Notes under the pieces: generated by a model
Seen by the model: only the letters and a program-made list of their open reading frames with translations
What the model was told of the DNA's origin: nothing
Database searches by the model: none
Shown: positions 18,172 to 26,771 of the stretch, piece by piece
Numbering within the stretch: position 1 is the stretch's first letter
Layout: each line of letters starts with the position of its first letter
DNA from: Haliscomenobacter hydrossis DSM 1100
GTDB lineage: Bacteria > Bacteroidota > Bacteroidia > Chitinophagales > Saprospiraceae
Assembly (NCBI RefSeq): GCF_000212735.1
Contig: NC_015510.1
Coordinates: forward strand, 7,379,001-7,443,000
Reading direction: 5' to 3'
Length of the DNA stretch: 64,000 bases
Position numbers and translations under genes: made by a program

Positions 18172-18263
18172 TTACTGAGGTTTGCCATTTGGCTTTCTAT
18201 TGGGCTAAAAAATGTCCGCAAATAGCCCGACGCTTACCGCAAGCGAGCGAGAGAAATTTTACG

Positions 18264-18457
18264 CCATCACTTCGTGAGCGCTCGTCGATCCCAAAATGCT
18301 CGCTGTCGCGAGCGGGCTCGACGATCGCGGGGCCCCAGACCTTACCTCGCTTTGAGCGTGGTGTGATGCCCAGACGACGTAGGCTCGGGGTAAGTGCGAT
18401 CGTCGAGCTTGCCGCCCTTGGCGGCGAAAAAAGATCGACGAGCGCTCACGGAGTGAT
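18264..18457. repeat. GATCGWCGAGC-family palindromic pair downstream of the trypsin-FGE gene
   Basis: The left unit (18264-18328, inverted) has ATCACTTCGTGAGCGCTCGT and ends CTCGACGATCGC. The right unit (18396-18457, direct) has GCGATCGTCGAGCTTGCCG and GATCGACGAGCGCTCACGG. Together they form a palindrome of about 194 bases. They lie in the 298-bp spacer between the trypsin-FGE gene and the convergent symporter gene. Confidence 0.8.
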
Positions 18458-18469
18458 ACGTAAGCTTTT

Positions 18470-20344
18470 TCAATTCTCAAAAATCGTCTTCCAGCTCTTT
18501 TCCCTTTTCCCCTCTTCCTCCGCTTCCTGCAAATGATTCCACCAGCTTCGTTTCAACACATAAGCGCAGGCCCCCAAAATCAGCACGACCACGAGCAGCG
18601 GCAACTTCATCCACAGCACCAGAAACATCGGCAACAAGGTCAGACAGCACTGCGCCACAATTCCAATCAACACATTGAACCCATCGCGGTAAGGCCGGGC
18701 ATCGCTCACAAAATGAGGGTCTTGCTCCAGCACTTTATGATGGATCGGCTGCCAAAATCCCCAGGGGCGCACCGTTTTGTAAAACTGCACGAGGGTAGCC
18801 TCATCCGTAGCAGGTGTGGCCAGCGATGCGATGATGGACGCGCTGAGCGAGGCCATAAACATCAGGGGAAAAAGCCACAAGGGCAACACATCGGGGGCCA
18901 GAACAGGGATGAGCAAGGCGCTAATCACCCCAATGGTCATGCCCCAGGCGAAGCCACTCGCATTGAAACGCCACCAGTGCCACTTCAGCACATTTGCGGC
19001 GATGTACCCTCCGTAAAGCGCGGAGGCCAACCATTGCAAAATGGCATCCACACTGCTGGAAAAAATGCCCAGTACCATGCTGATGGTCACCACCAGTATT
19101 CCAACCAGGTAGTTGGTATTCAAAATGCTACGCAATGAAGCCCGCGGGTTGAGGTATTTGAGGTAGATGTCGTTGACAAAATAGGACTGCGCCGCATTCA
19201 GTGTGCCTGCAAAAGTGCCCATAAAAGCGGCCACCAAACCCGCTACAACCAAACCGCGCACGATGGGTGGGGTGAAACTTACAATGGCAGCCGGTAAAAT
19301 GCGCTCAAAATCAATGCCCTGCGCCGAAGCCAAATTGAGCTGATCGGTATACAACAGCGCCAAAACGGTGAAACCAATGACCATGGCGTAGCGTACAGGT
19401 AGCAAAACCAAAGACGCAAATCCCGACATTTTAGCGGCTTCTTCGGGAGAGCGGCTTGAAAAAATCTTTTGCAGGTCGTAATTCGGCGTTGGCCCGGCTA
19501 AACTTGCAAAAATCCCTTTAAAAACCATCATCATGAAAAAAGCGCCCCAGGGCGAAAACCCGTCATCGATGATTTTATGCTGCACTTCGGGGTTGAGTTC
19601 GTACCAATTGAGTCCCAAATCCCAGCCAAAAAAGGGACTGTACCAGCCAGCGGGTACGGGCAAGGCCTGGCCATGGAGGTGAACGGCGGCAATGACCGCA
19701 ACACAAACAGATGCGATGCCCAGAATGCCGTACATGACCAAATCACTCCACACCACACTGTTCATACCGCCCAGGATCGTATAAAAAACTACAAACACTG
19801 TAAACAACAGGCCATAAAAATGGGGCACATATTGCGGTGCCAAGGCAAAAGGTAGATAAGGGGCAAGAACATTCCAGGGGATGAATAATTCGATGAATTT
19901 ACCCAACCCCACGAAGCCATACGCCAAAAAACCCAAACAGCCCAATAGGGCAAAAATCACCGTAATGAGGTGTGAAAACTGGCTGCCCCGGCCTTCGCCA
20001 AAACGCGTTTTGAGCCATTCGGCCCCGGTAGAGGCATTGGAGCGCCGCAACCACCGCGACAAATACATCATCAAAAAAACCTGGTTAAAAACGGGCCACA
20101 GCCAGACGATCCAGATGCTTTTCAAGCCGTACACAAAACACAAAGCGACCATCCACATCGTTCCCGAGATGTCGAACATATCCGAAGCATTGGACAAACC
20201 CAGGAGGTACCAGGGCAGTTTTTTACCCCCCATCATGTAGTCCTGATGGCTCATGCGGGCTTTGTGCCGCATCAGCAAACCAATCAATACCGTTATGCCC
20301 AAATACAATGCAATCACCAACAAATCGAGATTGTGCAACTTCAT
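18470..20344 (-). CDS. Sodium:solute symporter (SSS family)
   Basis: 624 residues with about 14-15 hydrophobic segments. SSS-family features include LDLLVIALYLGITVLIGL at the start, the DYMMGGKKLPWYLLGLSN loop after helix 1, SDMFDISGTMWM, GGMNSVVWSDLVMYGIL and FMGTFAGTLNAAQSYFVNDI. It would couple Na+ to uptake of a sugar or similar solute at the inner membrane. It starts 53 bases after the stop of the GH26 enzyme on the same strand, so the pair is probably one operon and the substrate may be a mannoside or manno-oligosaccharide. This is inference from context; substrate residues cannot be assigned. Confidence 0.88.
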   Translation of the reverse strand: MKLHNLDLLVIALYLGITVLIGLLMRHKARMSHQDYMMGGKKLPWYLLGLSNASDMFDISGTMWMVALCFVYGLKSIWIVWLWPVFNQVFLMMYLSRWLRRSNASTGAEWLKTRFGEGRGSQFSHLITVIFALLGCLGFLAYGFVGLGKFIELFIPWNVLAPYLPFALAPQYVPHFYGLLFTVFVVFYTILGGMNSVVWSDLVMYGILGIASVCVAVIAAVHLHGQALPVPAGWYSPFFGWDLGLNWYELNPEVQHKIIDDGFSPWGAFFMMMVFKGIFASLAGPTPNYDLQKIFSSRSPEEAAKMSGFASLVLLPVRYAMVIGFTVLALLYTDQLNLASAQGIDFERILPAAIVSFTPPIVRGLVVAGLVAAFMGTFAGTLNAAQSYFVNDIYLKYLNPRASLRSILNTNYLVGILVVTISMVLGIFSSSVDAILQWLASALYGGYIAANVLKWHWWRFNASGFAWGMTIGVISALLIPVLAPDVLPLWLFPLMFMASLSASIIASLATPATDEATLVQFYKTVRPWGFWQPIHHKVLEQDPHFVSDARPYRDGFNVLIGIVAQCCLTLLPMFLVLWMKLPLLVVVLILGACAYVLKRSWWNHLQEAEEEGKREKSWKTIFEN

Positions 20345-20397
20345 ATCTTGTACGTGTTAAAAACCCTTCGTCCGCTCCAGCATTCTACTGGACATTT

Positions 20398-21540
20398 TTA
20401 TTTTCTCCGCTTGCGTGCCTTCCATTCGTCCTGAAAAAACACTCGGGGGTGTTGTTGGAATGCTTTAAAGTCGTTTTGGGAAAGGTGCCCAGGGTAGGGG
20501 GCGTAGAAGTGGTCGGGCCGACCATTGCGCCACACCAACACATAGGCGGGCTGGTAATTTTTGATGGAGTTCCACAATACGCTAGTCCACCAATTTTGCA
20601 CCGGAACTTGTTCACAACCCGTTTCCGAAAGCACCATGACCTTCTGGTGTTCTTTGGCAATTTGGGTCATGGTGGCCAAACTGCTAGCCAACCGGTTGGT
20701 GAACCACTGGGTCGCCAACGAATCGTCGGGATTGCGGTGGTAAGTATCAAAACCGATGACGTCTACGTAGGCATCGCCGGGATAGCGCTCCAGGTAGTGG
20801 CTGGCCGAGTTGAATTCTGCTGGGGAATAGGCGTACAACAAATTGTTAACCCCTTGGGCTTTTAAGCGGTCTACCGTCATGCGCCAGAGGGCAATGTATT
20901 CCTCGGGGGTACACAGTTTTTTACCCCACCAAAACCAGGAACCGGTGTGCTCGTGGTAAGGCCGGAAAATCACCGGGATTTTTTTGCCCATGAAACCTGT
21001 CTTTAAACTGTTCATGAAATCGGCGACCTTATCAATCCAGGCTAGATACGCTTCGTGCTTCGCTCCGCCCGGCAACACATGGCGTATGGCCTGGCTGGTA
21101 TCCCAGGAAGTTCCGGCATTTTCAGGATTGCGCAAATGCCAACTGATGGTGTTGATGCTGCCCATTTTGTGGGCGGTTTTAATGAAATCCCGCATTCGAT
21201 CAAATGGAACGGAATCCAGGTTGGTGGCTTCACCCAATTCCAGGTGCCCCAGATCCCAACCAAATACTGCCGGATAACTGCCTACTGTACGGCGCACATC
21301 CGATTCACCTTTCTGGTACTTCCAACCGATGCCGTAGGCCAGATCGTCTTGATGCCCAAAGAGTACCAAACTGTCATTCATGGCATGGTGCAAGCTGCGG
21401 TACAACTTGCGGACGGCCTGGTTCGCTTTTTGATCAGCAGGAGTTTGGGTAAATGCTTGATTCGCAAATCCTAGTATCAATAGTAAGCACATTGAGGATT
21501 TGCTAAAATGTGCAAAAAATTTTTCCAATAAGCTTTTCAT
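20398..21540 (-). CDS. Glycoside hydrolase family 26 (beta-mannanase type)
   Basis: 380 residues from the ATG at 21540; a TTG lies two codons earlier. It has an N-terminal signal peptide (CLLLILGFANQAFT-Q). The GH26 fold is indicated by LFGHQDDLAYGIGW, the acid/base Glu197 in RPYHEHTGSWFWWG and the nucleophile Glu306 in VLSETGCE, plus the DVIGFDTYH block. Family members cleave beta-1,4-mannan, mostly endo-acting. The protein is exported and probably acts in the periplasm or at the surface. It is followed by the SSS symporter, forming a small mannan-use unit. No TonB/SusD pair accompanies it. Confidence 0.9.
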   Translation of the reverse strand: MKSLLEKFFAHFSKSSMCLLLILGFANQAFTQTPADQKANQAVRKLYRSLHHAMNDSLVLFGHQDDLAYGIGWKYQKGESDVRRTVGSYPAVFGWDLGHLELGEATNLDSVPFDRMRDFIKTAHKMGSINTISWHLRNPENAGTSWDTSQAIRHVLPGGAKHEAYLAWIDKVADFMNSLKTGFMGKKIPVIFRPYHEHTGSWFWWGKKLCTPEEYIALWRMTVDRLKAQGVNNLLYAYSPAEFNSASHYLERYPGDAYVDVIGFDTYHRNPDDSLATQWFTNRLASSLATMTQIAKEHQKVMVLSETGCEQVPVQNWWTSVLWNSIKNYQPAYVLVWRNGRPDHFYAPYPGHLSQNDFKAFQQHPRVFFQDEWKARKRRK

Positions 21541-21571
21541 AAGCAATTCTTTACCATAGAAGTTGTGCCTT

Positions 21572-21602
21572 CAAAATTATCTTTTGGATCGTAGGTTTAC
21601 AA
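21572..21602 (-). promoter_or_regulatory. Predicted promoter of the GH26-symporter operon
   Basis: On the minus strand there is TTG (21602-21600), a 20-base spacer and TAATTTTG (21579-21572). This matches the same pattern as the folD promoter and lies 31 bases before the GH26 start codon. Confidence 0.6.
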
Positions 21603-21721
21603 TGGGGAAAAAATACAGAATGGGTGGAGTATTGTAACAAAGGTAGAGGCAGAAGACCTGCTCGTCGGAAATACCAACCTAAAGCCTGAAAATTCTCTAT
21701 CTTTACGGAGCAGTTTGGGCG

Positions 21722-21875
21722 GGGTTGAGAAAGTTGAGAAGGTTGAGGCTGCCGCGAGCGACATACCAAAATGGCTTATTTATTTTTTTGAAATGAAGTT
21801 CGCCTATTGCAGTCATTCTATATTTGTTGCTCGCGGCAGCCTCAACCTTCTCAACTTCTCAACCTTCTCAACCTT
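21722..21875. repeat. GTTGAG-family palindrome, copy 2
   Basis: The left arm is GTTGAGAAAGTTGAGAAGG, TTGAGGCTGCCGCGAGCGAC. The right arm, from about 21828, is GCTCGCGGCAGCCTCAACC, then TTCTCAACTT units. The centre is about 65 bases and AT-rich, longer than in the other copies. It sits in the divergent spacer between GH26 and the lipoprotein gene, so it is not simply a terminator. The rest of the 359-bp spacer holds the GH26 promoter; no gene is seen. Confidence 0.85.
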
Positions 21876-21899
21876 AATTTAACGCACAACTATTCATCC

Positions 21900-22499
21900 A
21901 TGACACCGTTTCGGCATTTTAGCAACAATCCAAAATTCACCAATCGCCTGCGCCGTGGTGGGCTTTATGTAGCGGTTGCCGCGCTTTTGGCTACCCATAC
22001 TTCCTGTTCCAATAGCGGCAGCGGAGGAGATTGGGAGGCAGTTACAACCTACGAAGTAACTAAAGGCGTAAAAACAACGCTGGAAGAAGTAGAACCCGAT
22101 AAGTTTGAAGTAGTTGATGAGCAATTGGTGGAGGGCAAAGAAGCTTCCAGTGTGGTCATCAAAAGATTGAGTGGAACGGTCGACACGCTCAGCCTTAGCC
22201 AAGCCCAAACCCTGGTCAGCAACCAGGATACCGTTTCCACACATGGTTCTACGACAAACAATCATGGGCATGGTTATGGCCTCGGTCGGATTTTGTGGTG
22301 GAGTGCCATGGGCCACATGATGGGCCGCAGTTTTAATTCCGTGTCACCAATGGGGGTTTATCGTAATTCACCAACGGGAACGTATACGGGTGTGTCCAGT
22401 CAACTGCGCAGCACTGCCCTGACCCGCACCGAAATGCGGCCAATCAAAGGCCGGAGTGGCTTTTTTGGAGGCAGTGGCCGCTCTCGTTTTGGTTCTTAA
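21900..22499 (+). CDS. Putative lipoprotein upstream of a glutathionylspermidine-synthase-like gene
   Basis: 199 residues from the ATG at 21900. The frame is open upstream, but that part is encoded by the palindrome and is unlikely to be translated. The N-terminus RRGGLYVAVAALLATHTSCS has a lipobox-like Cys near residue 37. The rest is low-complexity, with VTTYEVTKGVKTTLEEVEPD, His/Gly-rich NNHGHGYGLGR and a Ser/Gly/Arg tail GGSGRSRFGS. It ends 12 bases before the ligase-like gene. This order recalls the ygiB-ygiC pair of enterobacteria, in which a small envelope lipoprotein precedes a GspS-like protein. No function can be assigned from sequence. Confidence 0.65.
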   Translation: MTPFRHFSNNPKFTNRLRRGGLYVAVAALLATHTSCSNSGSGGDWEAVTTYEVTKGVKTTLEEVEPDKFEVVDEQLVEGKEASSVVIKRLSGTVDTLSLSQAQTLVSNQDTVSTHGSTTNNHGHGYGLGRILWWSAMGHMMGRSFNSVSPMGVYRNSPTGTYTGVSSQLRSTALTRTEMRPIKGRSGFFGGSGRSRFGS

Positions 22500-22511
22500 C
22501 TTTGAATTTTT

Positions 22512-23693
22512 ATGCTGAAATACAAATTGCCCCAATTGCCCAATGCTCTTTTTGAGGAGTTGGGTTGGGATTATTTCGTTTCCCCTGAAGGCAATGAATA
22601 CCTGGCCGATGAGGTTGTGGAAATCAGCGAGGCCGAGCGGGAAGCGTTTTATGAAGCGGGCAATCGCTTATACGCCCGTTTTGTGGAAACCGCGGAGTAT
22701 ATTCTGGAAAACAACCTGTTGTCTACGCTGGGAATACCTCCCAATTTATACGAACTGATTCAATATACCTGGGCCGATGAGCGGCACTTGCACTTATATG
22801 GGCGTTTTGATTTGGCTGGGGGGACGGATGGTTTGCCCATCAAAATGCTGGAATTCAATGCCGATACCCCTACTTCTGTACCGGAAACGGCCATCATCCA
22901 ATGGGGGCAATTGCGGGCCAATGGTATTCCCGAAGACCGCCAATTCAACTTCCTCTACGAGGCATTGGTGGACAATTTCAAACGTTTGCGCGAGCTGAAT
23001 CCTGGCCGCGAAGCCGCAATTCTTTTTTCAACCTTAAAAGGTGCTCCTGAAGACAACCACAATACCGAAATGTTGCAGGTTGCTGCCCGCGAAGCTGGTT
23101 TCGAAACGGCTTTCTGTTACGTAGACGAAGTGATTTTTTCCGAAGTGAACGGCATTTTTGCCGCTGATGAACAGGGCAATACCACTCAATATCCTTATTG
23201 GTTCAAACTCATTCCCTGGGAATACATTGCCCTAGATGAACCGGAATTGTTGCGTTTGTTGACCAAAATTGTTACCCGTGGCCTGGCGATTGTGCTCAAT
23301 CCAGCGTATACCATGCTGTTTCAGTCCAAAGCCATTCTGGCCCACATGTGGGAATTGCAGCCTTATGACCCGCTGTTGCTGAAATGCAGTTTGAAAGAAC
23401 CAATAGGCCGTGAAAATTATCCTTTTGTGGAAAAAGTAGTGCTGGGTCGGGAAGGGGCAAACGTCACCATTTTTGATGAAAATGGAATTGCCGATATTGC
23501 CCGTAGCGGGGAATACGCGGATCAAATCAAGGTATATCAATCACTCGCCCAACTTGCCCGCGATGCCGATGGACAATACTACCAGGCCGGGGTGTTTTTT
23601 GCCTATGAAGCTTGTGGTCTGGGCTTTCGCCGTAGTCCGCACCGCATCATCGACAATGGTGCTCAGTTTGTAGGGCATTGGGTAAAAGTGTAA
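22512..23693 (+). CDS. Glutathionylspermidine synthase-like ATP-grasp ligase (YgiC/YjfC type)
   Basis: 393 residues, matching the synthetase domain of glutathionylspermidine synthase (GSP_synth). Visible parts are the N-terminal YFVSPEGNEYLADEVVEIS, the substrate-loop block MLEFNADTPTSVPETA, an internal lid region (LLKCSLKEPIGRENYPFVEK) and the C-terminal QAGVFFAYEACGLGFRRS. The N-terminal CHAP amidase of the bifunctional E. coli enzyme is absent. Paralogues such as YgiC and YjfC ligate unknown partners, so spermidine should not be assumed as substrate. The lipoprotein gene precedes it by 12 bases and a small unknown gene follows by 13 bases, suggesting a three-gene operon. Confidence 0.85.
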   Translation: MLKYKLPQLPNALFEELGWDYFVSPEGNEYLADEVVEISEAEREAFYEAGNRLYARFVETAEYILENNLLSTLGIPPNLYELIQYTWADERHLHLYGRFDLAGGTDGLPIKMLEFNADTPTSVPETAIIQWGQLRANGIPEDRQFNFLYEALVDNFKRLRELNPGREAAILFSTLKGAPEDNHNTEMLQVAAREAGFETAFCYVDEVIFSEVNGIFAADEQGNTTQYPYWFKLIPWEYIALDEPELLRLLTKIVTRGLAIVLNPAYTMLFQSKAILAHMWELQPYDPLLLKCSLKEPIGRENYPFVEKVVLGREGANVTIFDENGIADIARSGEYADQIKVYQSLAQLARDADGQYYQAGVFFAYEACGLGFRRSPHRIIDNGAQFVGHWVKV

Positions 23694-23706
23694 TTAAACA
23701 TATCGC

Positions 23707-24300
23707 ATGTCTTTTTTGCGCCGCTGGTTTAAGTTTTGGTTTCCTCCTGCACCTGCTGCTGTTGCACCAGTGCCCCAACGTGAACTTCTGGTGCGTACGC
23801 CCACAGAATTGGAGGTTTGTGAGCAGTGGACTCAAAGCGCCGCCTGCCAGCAATTAAAAGACTGGTTGAAAAACCAATACCGTACTTTTTTGAAATACCC
23901 TGCTGATATGGATGAAGAGCTGGACTTTTTGGATACACCCTCCAGCAAGGGATTTGTCATTCATTTCTCCAAAACCGACTACACGAAACAGGATGCGGTT
24001 TGTTTTTTTGACTACCTGAAAGGACAGGTTTTGGCTCAACATTACAAAGCCGAACTCTCAGATATCCGCTCGATCCAGCGCGGTGCCTGGTTGGAAACCA
24101 TTCAACGACATTATCTGAAGCCCAGGTCTTCGGTCAACGATTCGGGACTGATTCGGCAGCGCTTCGGCAATGTGACCATCGAGCTGGTGTTGCGCAATCA
24201 GGTGGTGCACCACCTGCGTCTGCGCGCCACCGCTTACAGCGATCACTTGTACCAGGACGCCTGGGATTTTCAAGTGCTGATGGATGGATTGGTCGGGTAG
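23707..24300 (+). CDS. Hypothetical protein
   Basis: 197 residues, start ATG, 13 bases after the GspS-like gene and therefore probably co-transcribed. It has a basic N-terminus with Trp/Phe/Pro (RRWFKFWFPPAPAA) that could touch the membrane but is not a convincing signal peptide. A soluble alpha/beta part follows (FVIHFSKTDYTKQDAVCFFDYL, then IRQRFGNVTIELVLRNQ). I do not recognise the family. It is convergent with dinB, whose stop lies 13 bases away. Confidence 0.6.
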   Translation: MSFLRRWFKFWFPPAPAAVAPVPQRELLVRTPTELEVCEQWTQSAACQQLKDWLKNQYRTFLKYPADMDEELDFLDTPSSKGFVIHFSKTDYTKQDAVCFFDYLKGQVLAQHYKAELSDIRSIQRGAWLETIQRHYLKPRSSVNDSGLIRQRFGNVTIELVLRNQVVHHLRLRATAYSDHLYQDAWDFQVLMDGLVG

Positions 24301-24313
24301 AAAAATTATAAGC

Positions 24314-25390
24314 TTACTCCTCTGGAAACTCCAACTCCAACTGCACGCCTCCCTCCGTTTCATTTTCCTTTTCTAAATTGGATAGGGTTACCCCCAACAA
24401 GCGCACGATGGGGGCCTCCTCGATGTGTTGATCCAGCAAATCGTGTACAATGCGGATCAGTTCATCCAGGTTACGGATTTCAGAGGCAAAAGAACGGCTG
24501 CGGGTGAGGATTTTAAAATCAGGCGATTTGAGTTTAAGCGTTACCGTGCGGCCAAAGTTTTGGGTTTTGTCCATGTAGCGGTGCACCCCTTCGGCCAGGT
24601 CGGTCAATTTATTTTTCATGATTTCGGGATCGCTCACATCCTCATTGAAGGTGCGTTCAGCGCCAATGGACTTGCGGATGCGGTGCGGGTTGACCTCGCG
24701 ATTGTCTTCAGCGCGTACAATGCGGTAATAATACCGCCCCGCTTTGCCAAAAAAACGCACCAGGTCTGCTTCGCTGCGTTGCTTGAGGTCGCCACCAGTA
24801 TAGATACCCATGTTGTGCATTTTTCGCGCGGTGACTTTGCCCACGCCATGGAATTTTTCCACCGCCAATTGTTCCAAAAACGCAATAGCTTCCTCCGGCG
24901 TGATCACTTTAATGCCATTGGGTTTGTTGATGTCAGAAGCAATTTTCGCGAGGAATTTATTAAAAGAAACCCCTGCCGACGCGGTTAAACCCGTTTCGGC
25001 TTCAATGCGCTTACGGATTTCCTGCGCGATGAGCGTAGCAGAGGTCATGTTTTTTTTGTTCTCCGTCACATCGAGGTAGGCTTCATCCAGAGAAAGGGGT
25101 TCCACCAGGTCGGTATAGTCCAAAAAGATGTCGCGGATCTGGTAGGAAACGCTGCGGTACACATCAAAACGGGAACGTACAAAAACGATTTCGGGGCACA
25201 AACGCCGAGCCATGCCACCCGACATGGCGCTGCGCACCCCGTATTTGCGCGCTTCATAACTGGCCGAAGCCACCACACCGCGTGGACCTCCGCCCCCTAC
25301 CGCAAGGGGCCGCCCGCGCAGATCGGGGTTGTCCCGCTGCTCGACGGATGCGAAGAAGGCGTCCATATCGATGTGAATGATTTTGCGCAT
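24314..25390 (-). CDS. dinB: DNA polymerase IV (Y-family translesion polymerase)
   Basis: 358 residues, normal Pol IV length. Catalytic motifs are clear: IIHIDMDAFFASVEQ (Asp8), ASYEARKYGVRSAM, SLDEAYLDV (the Asp-Glu pair) and ASAGVSFNKFLAKIASD. A helix-hairpin-helix region (FHGVGKVTARKM) and the little-finger domain follow. The C-terminus GGVQLELEFPEE contains a QLELEF stretch that would suit binding to the beta sliding clamp. It performs low-fidelity bypass of damaged templates. The start is ATG, divergent from the DUF1080 gene. Confidence 0.95.
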   Translation of the reverse strand: MRKIIHIDMDAFFASVEQRDNPDLRGRPLAVGGGGPRGVVASASYEARKYGVRSAMSGGMARRLCPEIVFVRSRFDVYRSVSYQIRDIFLDYTDLVEPLSLDEAYLDVTENKKNMTSATLIAQEIRKRIEAETGLTASAGVSFNKFLAKIASDINKPNGIKVITPEEAIAFLEQLAVEKFHGVGKVTARKMHNMGIYTGGDLKQRSEADLVRFFGKAGRYYYRIVRAEDNREVNPHRIRKSIGAERTFNEDVSDPEIMKNKLTDLAEGVHRYMDKTQNFGRTVTLKLKSPDFKILTRSRSFASEIRNLDELIRIVHDLLDQHIEEAPIVRLLGVTLSNLEKENETEGGVQLELEFPEE

Positions 25391-25441
25391 TCCAATAAGT
25401 TTAGTTTATTTACTACAAAGAAAGCAAAAGAACGCGGTATG

Positions 25442-25472
25442 TTGTATGGCGAAACGACTTGAAATATTTTGT
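25442..25472 (+). promoter_or_regulatory. Predicted promoter of the DUF1080 gene
   Basis: TTG at 25442-25444, a 20-base spacer and TATTTTGT at 25465-25472 lie 32 bases before the chosen start. This is one base off the TAnnTTTG consensus. Confidence 0.45.
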
Positions 25473-25504
25473 TTTCTGAGTTGAAACTGTCAATCCAAAG
25501 ATTT

Positions 25505-26308
25505 ATGAAACCATATTTTCTGCTCTTTTTTCTGGCCTTTGGCCAATTCTGCTTTGCGCAATCCAAGCCACAAGGCAAATGGAAGCCCATTTTTAACGGC
25601 AAAAACCTCAAAGGTTGGGACGTAAAAATTCGCGGGTATGCGCTCAATGAAAACTTCGGCAATACCTTTAGGGTAGTAGATGGGAAAATGCAAGTGAATT
25701 ATGAAGCTTATACCGACTTCAAAGAACAGTTTGGACATATTTTTTACAAAAAACCATATAGTCACTACATTGTAGCTGCAGAATACCGCTTCATTGGCCA
25801 ACAGGCGCCAAAAGGGCCGGATTGGGCTTTTCGCAACAGTGGCATCATGGTTCATGGCCAACCTGCGGCAACGATGGGCAAAGACCAGGATTTTCCTATC
25901 TCCATTGAGGTGCAATTGTTGGGGCAAGATGTGAACATCAAAGCTCCTCGCACCACTGCGAACCTTTGCACGCCAGGCACGAATGTCGTGATGAATGGCA
26001 AATTATTCACACCCCATTGCACCAATTCCAAATCCAAAACCTACTATGGGGATGAATGGGTGCGGGTAGAAGTGATGGTCTTGGGTGATTCCATCATCAA
26101 ACACATCGTCAATGGGGATACTGTATTGACCTATTACAAACCCCAAATTGGCGGCGGCACGGTCAGCGGTTTTGATCCTGCGGTCAAAAAAGACGGTCAA
26201 ATGTTGACTTCCGGTACTATTTCGCTACAAAGTGAAAGCCACCCGGTGGAATTTCGGAAAGTGGAGGTGATGGATTTGGAAAAATATTACCGGAAGAAGA
26301 AAAAGTGA
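25505..26308 (+). CDS. Secreted DUF1080 (3-keto-disaccharide hydrolase / GH16-like fold) protein
   Basis: 267 residues from the ATG at 25505, chosen because it opens a signal peptide (FLLFFLAFGQFCFA-Q). The domain is DUF1080: WKPIFNGKNLKGWDVKIRG at the start, FRVVDGKMQV, YSHYIVAAEYRF, NSGIMVHGQP, ISIEVQLLGQ, WVRVEVMVLG and a final GTISLQSESHPVEFRKVEV. Recent work assigns 3-keto-glycoside hydrolysis to some family members; others are lectin-like. It is exported, with no sorting domain, so probably periplasmic. It stands alone, divergent from dinB and followed by a 463-bp spacer with a family B repeat. Confidence 0.88.
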   Translation: MKPYFLLFFLAFGQFCFAQSKPQGKWKPIFNGKNLKGWDVKIRGYALNENFGNTFRVVDGKMQVNYEAYTDFKEQFGHIFYKKPYSHYIVAAEYRFIGQQAPKGPDWAFRNSGIMVHGQPAATMGKDQDFPISIEVQLLGQDVNIKAPRTTANLCTPGTNVVMNGKLFTPHCTNSKSKTYYGDEWVRVEVMVLGDSIIKHIVNGDTVLTYYKPQIGGGTVSGFDPAVKKDGQMLTSGTISLQSESHPVEFRKVEVMDLEKYYRKKKK

Positions 26309-26415
26309 GGCAGAGAGCAAGAAAATAACCAATTATAGAATGATTGTGATTATTTAGCGCATCCTGACCCGGAGTCGCGATTGGTTCTCATCATGAGTTA
26401 AATTAAGCTGACAAA

Positions 26416-26609
26416 TCGCGTAGCGATGACTCATTTTGTAGCGGCGGGTTTTAACCCGCCGTCAATTGTATACCCCTGTCAATAGCGTGCCGTAGGTACG
26501 ACAAATCGAGGTCAAAATGAGCCGTACCTACGGCACTCCATGAAGAATCTTGCCCCTTTCATCGGCGGGTTGAAACCCGCCGCTACAAAATGGGTCGTCG
26601 CTACGCGAC
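26416..26609. repeat. 194-bp nested palindrome, family B copy 2 (inverted relative to copy 1)
   Basis: It has the same outer arms as the element at 16231 (TCGCGTAGCGATGACTCATT ... CGTCGCTACGCGA) and the inner pair GCCGTAGGTACGAC / GCCGTACCTACGGC. Its centre aligns with copy 1 only when reverse-complemented. The length is again 194 bases. The rest of 26309-26771 shows nothing further that I can call. Confidence 0.85.
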
Positions 26610-26771
26610 TGGTTTTGCAGCATATGAAAGCCTGTACAACGTTCTTGGATATTTCTTTTCCGTCCCTAAGGATTGATCGGCTCTGCGCCGCATGCAGGGT
26701 GCGAAATAGTTACGAATCGCTGTAACTAAACTACTTTTGGGTATTATAGTAAGAGACCCAAAGCTATACTT

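Noticed and set aside
16720-18457. A complete DGR in this window
   Set aside because: Only a candidate variable region is present; I found no reverse transcriptase, accessory Avd-like gene or AAC-rich template repeat here.
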